Shown: positions 19,513 through 22,107 of the stretch, in pieces | How the letters are laid out: each line of letters begins with the position of its first letter | Numbering within the stretch: position 1 is the stretch's first letter | Source: a virus | Direction: 5' to 3' (one strand) | IMG/VR virus record: IMGVR_UViG_3300032331_000248 | Location: 1-22,107 of that record | DNA: 22,107 nucleotides | Position numbers and translations under genes: made by a program | The notes under the pieces: model-generated | What the model saw: only the letters and a program-made list of their open reading frames with translations | Told to the model about the DNA's origin: nothing | The model's database searches: none

Positions 19513-19712
19513 GTGTTTTTCTCCTTGAGTTTTGCTTCAATAGCTTTAACCAAATCTTTAAAGTTGCCACCTTCTTCCCAATCAATCTCATCCTCATCCG
19601 TCAGCCCTACCCACTCACGCTCAGGCAACGGATGCCCTGCTTGTTTGTAGGCTTCATCACGCCACAGTTGTGCTCGTTTCCTGTGGTACTCACAGTTTGG
19701 GCAGTCAGTCAT
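19509..19712 (-). CDS. Small early protein with CxxC start and WVGLTDE motif
   Basis: The 67-residue protein begins MTDCPNCEYHRKRAQLW with one CxxC pair, then contains EWVGLTDEDEIDW (33-45) and ends in EAKLKEKNT. The WVGLTDE block and the C-terminal octapeptide are shared with the larger protein at 19933-20322, at both protein and DNA level, so the two genes share a duplicated or recombined module. The codons for the Lys-Glu tail (AAG GAG) form the ribosome site of the next gene. Function unknown. Confidence 0.6.
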   Translation of the reverse strand: MTDCPNCEYHRKRAQLWRDEAYKQAGHPLPEREWVGLTDEDEIDWEEGGNFKDLVKAIEAKLKEKNT

Positions 19713-19936
19713 GCTTGTCCCCTTGCTCGGATGTTGTGTGCAACCAAAGCAGAAAAGTTATGTTCTAAGTCTTGTCCAACATATTGGTCTGCAATCTTTG
19801 CACACGCCTCACGTTCATGTTGTGCGACTAGCTTGGCAAAGCGTTCGATAAATTCTGGTGGAATTTTCACATTGGGTATGTGTTCACAGCTTTTATACGC
19901 CCGTCTAGCTATCTGAATGATTTCATCATTTGTCAT
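19709..19936 (-). CDS. Small early protein of a widespread phage family (EREACAKI motif)
   Basis: The 75-residue product has MTNDEIIQIARRAY at the start, FIERFAKLVAQHEREACAKIAD in the middle (29-50) and ends in AHNIRARGQA. The pattern EIxxxAREA ... FAxLVxxxEREACAKIC ... AAxIRARG is very common in small proteins from phages of Proteobacteria and has no known function. Starts and stops overlap neighbours as ATGA on both sides. AAGGAGAA from the upstream gene's last codons serves as its ribosome site. Confidence 0.65.
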   Translation of the reverse strand: MTNDEIIQIARRAYKSCEHIPNVKIPPEFIERFAKLVAQHEREACAKIADQYVGQDLEHNFSALVAHNIRARGQA

Positions 19937-20322
19937 GTGTTCTTCTCCTTGAGTTTGGCTTCAATGTAGGCCACGATTTCAGATGGGTTGACCCAACCAA
20001 TCTCTTCTTCCCTGTTGTCGTGCCAAGTATCAAACGCTTTAATTTCCTCATCCGTCAGCCCTACCCATGTGCGCTGTGGTGGGGTGGTGTAGAGCGGGTA
20101 GAGAGTGCCTTCGTCATACGCATCATCAGGCGGTTCAAACAAGTCCAAGCAAGTGTGCGCATGATTGACTTCATACATCCACGCCACAGGCTCATCCTTC
20201 GCTTCTAATGCGGTTTTAATAGCGTCAATAGCAATTTGCCATTCCGCTTGGCAACCACAACAATCGGGGGGAGTAGGGCCAAGCGCATCCAACGCCAATT
20301 TAATTACTTCATTTTTGGTCAT
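19933..20322 (-). CDS. Early protein with PLYTTPPQRxWVGLTDEE motif
   Basis: The 129-residue protein starts MTKNEVIKLALDALG, has a CCGCQAEWQIAIDAIKTALEA segment (21-42 region) and the signature TLYPLYTTPPQRTWVGLTDEE (about 73-93), then ends EAKLKEKNT. Proteins with a YPLYTxPP block followed by LTDEEI are abundant in phages of Proteobacteria; their function is unknown. Start choice: two adjacent ATG codons at 20325 and 20322 follow AGGA by three and six bases, so 20322 is favoured. A longer in-frame start at 20403 lies inside the Sak gene and is unlikely. It shares two DNA blocks with the gene at 19509-19712. Confidence 0.6.
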   Translation of the reverse strand: MTKNEVIKLALDALGPTPPDCCGCQAEWQIAIDAIKTALEAKDEPVAWMYEVNHAHTCLDLFEPPDDAYDEGTLYPLYTTPPQRTWVGLTDEEIKAFDTWHDNREEEIGWVNPSEIVAYIEAKLKEKNT

Positions 20323-20351
20323 CATTTTTCCTATTTCACGTTTACGCCACA

Positions 20352-20906
20352 TTAAAGTTTTGCCTTGGCTTTGTCCTTGGCGGCTATCACTTTCATTTGC
20401 CAAGCCTTGTCACCATCACAAGCTGAATAAGCCACTTTGTAAGCTAACTTGAGTTCATCTTGTGTAGTGGCTGCTTCTATGGCTTTGAATAGCTCTGTCA
20501 TGCTCTCATCGTCAATGGTTGACTCGGGTTCAGCACCGTCAGGCAAATCCTCACCCGCATAGATGTACAACCCAAGGCCATGCAAGCTAAGTGCTTTAGT
20601 CATGCAACGCATGATGGCGGTATTGACTTGGAAAGCATCGGGGCTTTGGATGGCCTTGTTGCGGTGATCCATCACGGGCAATTGACAAGTCATTGGCTTG
20701 TCAAACATAACAACCGTAACCCACACCATTGCCGTGCCGTTTATGTCCATAAAGCATTTATCGCCAAACGTATTGACCGCAAAAGTAGCTTTTGGATCGG
20801 CTTTGAGTGCCTCGGCCCATGCCCAAGCCCATGATAGGTAGGTTAGGTTGGCTTTTTTCTCTGTATGCTCATTGACATTGAGTTTGAGTAATTCTTGGAC
20901 GTTCAT
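20352..20906 (-). CDS. Sak-type single-strand annealing protein (DUF1071)
   Basis: The 184-residue protein should bind single-stranded DNA and anneal complementary strands, as Rad52-like phage recombinases do. It has the family's opening LTYLSWAWAWAEALKADP (21-38), a central beta region with GTAMVWVTVVMFDKPM, then SPDAFQVNTAIMRCMTKAL (88-106) and HGLGLYIYAGEDLP (108-121). A helical C-terminus (130-184) with many charges may contact partners. It is in the same operon as the YqaJ exonuclease and the SSB-like protein, giving a complete phage recombination set, though separated from the exonuclease by four small genes. AAGGAAGA in the upstream gene's last codons gives its ribosome site, with an ATGA overlap. 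Confidence 0.88.
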   Translation of the reverse strand: MNVQELLKLNVNEHTEKKANLTYLSWAWAWAEALKADPKATFAVNTFGDKCFMDINGTAMVWVTVVMFDKPMTCQLPVMDHRNKAIQSPDAFQVNTAIMRCMTKALSLHGLGLYIYAGEDLPDGAEPESTIDDESMTELFKAIEAATTQDELKLAYKVAYSACDGDKAWQMKVIAAKDKAKAKL

Positions 20907-21088
20907 GCTTCTTCCTTTAAATAAGCCGTGAGGCGTTTAATTCGGTCTGAGTGGTAGTCACCCATGCGCTTTGCATATTCTTGGGCGCTAAGTGCCTCTA
21001 ATAGCTTGCGTTGTGCCATTTCAAGTTCTTTGGCCGCCAACTCTTTGGCCGATGGCAAACGTAAATAGTCTTTTATTTGTTCAATCAT
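20903..21088 (-). CDS. Small coiled-coil protein
   Basis: The 61-residue product is almost entirely helical and charged (MIEQIKDYLRLPSAKELAAK, then heptad-like leucines to KRLTAYLKEEA). The start at 21088 follows GGAGAGG by three bases and shares a base with the stop of the 30-residue upstream gene (TAATG). A longer in-frame start at 21148 would overlap that gene completely and is rejected. It directly precedes the Sak gene with an ATGA overlap. Function unknown. Confidence 0.6.
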   Translation of the reverse strand: MIEQIKDYLRLPSAKELAAKELEMAQRKLLEALSAQEYAKRMGDYHSDRIKRLTAYLKEEA

Positions 21089-21180
21089 TAGCCTCTCCAA
21101 GCTAACATTACGCCAATACCGCCAAAGATGATGACAGCCAGTGTCCACTCAATGAGTGTTTGAATAATCTTAGATTTCAT
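21088..21180 (-). CDS. Tiny single-pass membrane protein (30 residues)
   Basis: ATG at 21180 to TAA at 21088 encodes 30 residues with three positive/polar residues at the N-terminus, then a continuous hydrophobic helix (about 5-27: IIQTLIEWTLAVIIFGGIGV and onward) and a final Arg-Gly. It overlaps the upstream gene by 11 bases and the downstream start by one, and it exactly fills the space between them. Without it the operon would have a gap found nowhere else nearby. The ribosome site is only GAAAGAAA. A small inner-membrane protein, perhaps acting on a host membrane target, is the best reading. Confidence 0.6.
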   Translation of the reverse strand: MKSKIIQTLIEWTLAVIIFGGIGVMLAWRG

Positions 21181-21442
21181 TTTTTTCTTTCAGCATACGA
21201 GCGTGGTGAATCTTAGTTTCAGACATGATGTGTTGAAATTCGGCTAAAGGCAGATCACAAGAAATGTTGTCACCTTTTAAGTTAAAAACAAACACATCGT
21301 AGATTTCCGCTGAGTTGTGGTCATGCGGCATATTGATTTCTGCGGGGTAGTAGTCATAGCCAACTTTGACATTCTCAAGCGTTGTGCCATTGTCATAAGA
21401 CACAACGTCATCAAAGTAATAATGGAGTTTGAATTCAGTCAT
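21170..21442 (-). CDS. Hypothetical acidic early protein
   Basis: The 90-residue protein is acidic and rich in Tyr and Asp (MTEFKLHYYFDDVVSYD, VKVGYDYYPAEINMPHDHN), with a C-terminal basic helix ending MLKEKNEI. I recognise no family. ATG at 21442 has AAGGA seven bases upstream and is preferred over an in-frame TTG at 21448. The acidic composition resembles small host-takeover or DNA-mimic proteins, but that is only a compositional remark. Confidence 0.55.
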   Translation of the reverse strand: MTEFKLHYYFDDVVSYDNGTTLENVKVGYDYYPAEINMPHDHNSAEIYDVFVFNLKGDNISCDLPLAEFQHIMSETKIHHARMLKEKNEI

Positions 21443-21451
21443 GGTCAATCC

Positions 21452-21655
21452 TTAAATGGTTGCCAAACGCATTGCACGTTCTGTTGCTTCTGTCCAATTA
21501 GCAACCCATTTAAAAGACAAAGTACCCTCAATTTCACGGGCAGTAAATTCACCTTGATACCCTATTGCAAAGGTAAAAGTGCGTTGTTTGTTGTCTCTAG
21601 TGATCTTGACCCATTTGCCATTAGTGCGAATGGTTTTCTCTGTAAAACGTGTCAT
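21452..21655 (-). CDS. First gene of the early leftward operon, hypothetical
   Basis: The 67-residue protein is basic (MTRFTEKTIRTNGKWVKITR), with alternating hydrophobics in the middle (FTFAIGYQGEFTA) and a C-terminal helix (WTEATERAMRLATI), so a small beta-alpha fold is likely. AGGAG lies five bases before the ATG at 21655. An in-frame start at 21814 would run through the promoter region and is rejected. It is the gene closest to the leftward promoter and may be expressed first after infection. It has no helix-turn-helix, so it is not the CI-type repressor that usually sits opposite Cro. Confidence 0.6.
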   Translation of the reverse strand: MTRFTEKTIRTNGKWVKITRDNKQRTFTFAIGYQGEFTAREIEGTLSFKWVANWTEATERAMRLATI

Positions 21656-21701
21656 ATTGACTCCTAAAAAGACCCCGTGCGATTTGCTAGGGCATGGCGT
21701 G

Positions 21702-21729
21702 ATTGTATAGCAATCTAAACACACAACAA
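21702..21729 (-). promoter_or_regulatory. Leftward early promoter
   Basis: Read on the minus strand, TTGTTG (21729-21724) and TACAAT (21707-21702) are separated by 16 bases, giving a sigma70-like promoter about 45 bases upstream of the first early gene. An alternative -10, TATACA (21709-21704), shares the core ATTGCTATAC with the rightward promoter. Confidence 0.6.
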
Positions 21730-21795
21730 GACTTTTATAAAAATATTTGCAAATGTTGCTTTTTTGCAAATGCGTATATGTAAATATTGCTATAC
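21705..21795. repeat. Inverted 10-bp element covering both divergent -10 regions
   Basis: GTATAGCAAT at 21705-21714 is the exact reverse complement of ATTGCTATAC at 21786-21795. Each copy contains the -10 region of one of the two divergent promoters, so a single protein could bind both in mirror orientation, or the copies simply reflect a shared promoter core. Confidence 0.6.
21745..21771. promoter_or_regulatory. Candidate operator pair between the divergent promoters
   Basis: A perfect 10-bp palindrome, ATTTGCAAAT (21745-21754), is followed 17 bases later by a near copy, TTTTGCAAAT (21762-21771). Tandem palindromes between divergent promoters and next to a Cro-like gene are a natural binding site for that protein. 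Base composition here is very A/T-rich, so a chance palindrome is not excluded. Confidence 0.45.
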
Positions 21796-21796
21796 T
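21791..21796 (+). promoter_or_regulatory. Rightward -10 element placing the start of transcription at the Cro-like ATG
   Basis: TATACT is followed by exactly six bases and then the ATG at 21803, so transcription would begin at or next to the A of the start codon, giving a leaderless mRNA. There is no Shine-Dalgarno sequence. No good -35 lies at 16-18 bases (TTGCAA at 21764-21769 is 21 bases away), so the promoter may need an activator or be weak. Confidence 0.5.
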
Positions 21797-21802
21797 TGAC
21801 AA

Positions 21803-21955
21803 ATGGACAAACAAAAAGCTATCACCCTTGCAGGCTCACAGAGTGAGCTAGCTCGAATATTAGGAATAACTAGGGCTGCGGTGCATCAATGGAAAACCAT
21901 TCCAAATGGGCGGCTTTATCAATTGATGGTGTTGCGGCCTAATTGGTTTGTATAG
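21803..21955 (+). CDS. Cro-like (YdaS-type) helix-turn-helix regulator
   Basis: The 50-residue protein consists almost only of a helix-turn-helix: SQSELARILGITRAAVHQW (12-30) followed by KTIPNGRLYQLMVLRPNWF. The pattern Q-x-x-L-A-x-x-L-G-[IV]-T-x-x-A-V-x-x-W with IP after it is that of lambdoid Cro/YdaS proteins, which bind operators as dimers and repress early promoters. It lies opposite the leftward promoter and next to the palindromes at 21745-21771. No ribosome site is visible, and the -10 geometry suggests leaderless translation. No CI-like gene is found opposite, which is unusual. Confidence 0.8.
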   Translation: MDKQKAITLAGSQSELARILGITRAAVHQWKTIPNGRLYQLMVLRPNWFV

Positions 21956-21956
21956 T
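21951..21956 (+). promoter_or_regulatory. Possible -10 element in front of the leader frame / C4-like RNA
   Basis: TATAGT is followed by six bases and the ATG at 21963, the same spacing as at the Cro-like gene. It would give a short transcript starting at 21963. The hexamer contains the Cro stop codon TAG, so part of the match is constrained by coding, and no good -35 is seen. Transcription could instead come from the promoter at 21791. Confidence 0.35.
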
Positions 21957-21962
21957 AAGATT

Positions 21963-22088
21963 ATGGAAACACTTGGCGGTGTTAAATGTAGTAGGGTTAC
22001 ACATGAAGTCTGCTGGTTACTACGCCAGTCCGCCAACATCCGCAAGGGTGAGACTTCAGGTGTAGCCCTTTTTTTTGGGCTTTTATGA
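21963..22088 (+). CDS. 41-codon leader frame spanning the C4-like RNA
   Basis: ATG at 21963 opens a 41-residue frame (starting METLGGVKCSRVTHEV, ending in hydrophobic ALFFGLL) that stops with TGA at 22086-22088, overlapping the next ATG as ATGA. The frame runs across both antisense target boxes, the whole C4-like RNA and both terminator hairpins. In P1, C4 RNA represses translation of a short frame (icd) to which antirepressor expression is coupled; this frame could play that part. There is no strong ribosome site (only TAAGA). The peptide itself may have no function, and the frame could be a chance product of the RNA sequence. Confidence 0.4.
   Translation: METLGGVKCSRVTHEVCWLLRQSANIRKGETSGVALFFGLL
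21973..21993 (+). promoter_or_regulatory. C4 RNA target boxes
   Basis: TTGGCGG (21973-21979) is perfectly complementary to CCGCCAA (22030-22036) in the C4-like RNA. TGTAGTA (21987-21993) is complementary to TACTACG (22018-22024) with one G-U pair. The order is reversed between target and antisense, as required for a single antiparallel duplex. The boxes cover codons 4-11 of the leader frame, within the ribosome footprint at initiation. The last target base is also the first base of the antisense stem. Confidence 0.65.
21993..22069 (+). ncRNA. c4: C4-type antisense RNA
   Basis: A 19-bp stem with one mismatch pairs 21993-22011 with 22051-22069 and encloses two hairpins: 22013-22028 (CTGG/CCAG, loop TTACTACG) and 22037-22050 (CATCC/GGGTG closed by the GNRA loop GCAA). 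A single-stranded linker at 22029-22036 separates them. The stem followed by two such hairpins, GAAGTCTG and GAGACTTC in the long stem, TACTACG in the first loop and CCGC before the second hairpin all match what I know of the phage P1/P7 C4 RNA family. Eight T after the stem provide a 3' end. C4 RNA acts by pairing two short boxes with an mRNA and blocking translation; both complementary boxes are present upstream. Confidence 0.72.
22051..22084 (+). terminator. Terminators at the 3' end of the C4-like RNA
   Basis: The 3' arm of the long stem is followed by eight T (22069-22076), an intrinsic terminator. A second hairpin pairs AGCCC (22064-22068) with GGGCT (22077-22081) around the T run and is followed by TTT. 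The two hairpins share bases and cannot form together. Both lie inside the leader frame, so ribosomes could prevent either from forming. Confidence 0.7.
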
Positions 22089-22107
22089 AAATTAAAAACT
22101 GGACAAA
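22085..22107 (+). CDS. Start of the next gene (partial), possibly a replication protein
   Basis: ATG at 22085 overlaps the leader stop as ATGA and starts a frame reading MKIKNWT before the window ends. The opening MKIxNWxK is one I recall from a family of phage replication-associated proteins located just after Cro in several proteobacterial phages. Seven residues are too few for a firm call. In P1-type systems the gene after C4/icd is an antirepressor, so that is the alternative. No separate ribosome site is visible, and coupling to the leader frame is likely. Confidence 0.4.

Larger units (their letters stand above)
19509..20067 (-). repeat. Duplicated blocks shared by two early genes
   Basis: Two blocks occur in both the 67- and 129-residue genes. 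The first spans 33 bases at 19509-19541 and at 19933-19965 with two mismatches; it encodes EAKLKEKNT plus the overlapping start of the next gene. The second is an identical 23-base run at 19591-19613 and 20045-20067 encoding WVGLTDE. Between the blocks the genes are diverged and differ in length (49 versus 79 bases). Partial duplication or recombination at these blocks would delete the gene between them. Confidence 0.75.

Noticed and set aside
19452-20452. Plus-strand frames of 92-154 residues opposite the early genes (19452-19916, 19930-20208, 20165-20452)
   Set aside because: They have no ribosome sites, start inside and run antisense to well-supported overlapping genes, and have no recognisable domains.
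21656-21814. Extended 120-residue version of the first leftward gene starting at 21814
   Set aside because: It would translate the promoter and operator region; AGGAG precedes the ATG at 21655.
21993-22076. tRNA-like or riboswitch reading of the structured RNA at the right end
   Set aside because: There is no acceptor stem with CCA position, anticodon arm or T-loop; the stem with two hairpins and complementary upstream boxes fits C4 RNA better.

Overview
This window is about half of a tailed double-stranded DNA phage genome (or a prophage of one). An adaptor plus beta-propeller nozzle pair, no tape measure, sheath or baseplate genes, and large Gln/Ala-rich putative ejection proteins point to a short-tailed podovirus. 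Base composition is in the mid-40s percent GC by eye. The small early genes and winged-helix protein resemble those of phages of freshwater or soil proteobacteria; a betaproteobacterial host is a guess. No integrase, terminase, portal or CI-type repressor is seen.

Layout. (1) Positions 1-17417, plus strand, one long late operon: end of a scaffold-like gene, major capsid protein, putative decoration protein, an intrinsic terminator (1496-1526), three connector genes, nozzle, a GNAT acetyltransferase, an 818-residue protein with seventeen 18-residue repeats and a minimal S74 chaperone tail, two putative internal/ejection proteins, two tail-fibre proteins, a fibre-assembly chaperone, and a lysis cassette of six overlapping genes ending in a GH24 endolysin. 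(2) 17403-21655, minus strand, an early operon of tightly overlapping small genes containing a recombination module: Sak-type annealing protein (DUF1071), YqaJ/lambda-type exonuclease and a mini SSB-like protein. Four small genes, including an HNH-AP2 endonuclease, lie between the annealing protein and the exonuclease. (3) 21656-21802, a divergent promoter/operator region. (4) 21803-22107, plus strand: a Cro-like regulator that looks leaderless, then a structured RNA matching the phage P1/P7 C4 antisense RNA architecture, with its two target boxes just inside a 41-codon leader reading frame that also spans the RNA and its terminators, then the first codons of another gene.

The most interesting parts are the C4-like RNA/leader/terminator unit at the right end, the near-total absence of CCGG in 22 kb, the 18-residue (five-helical-turn) repeat protein, Shine-Dalgarno sequences encoded by the Lys-Glu C-termini of early genes, and several very small genes (30-49 residues) that fall below usual annotation limits. 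No stretch longer than 300 bases lacks a gene; the longest gap is the 147-base divergent regulatory region.
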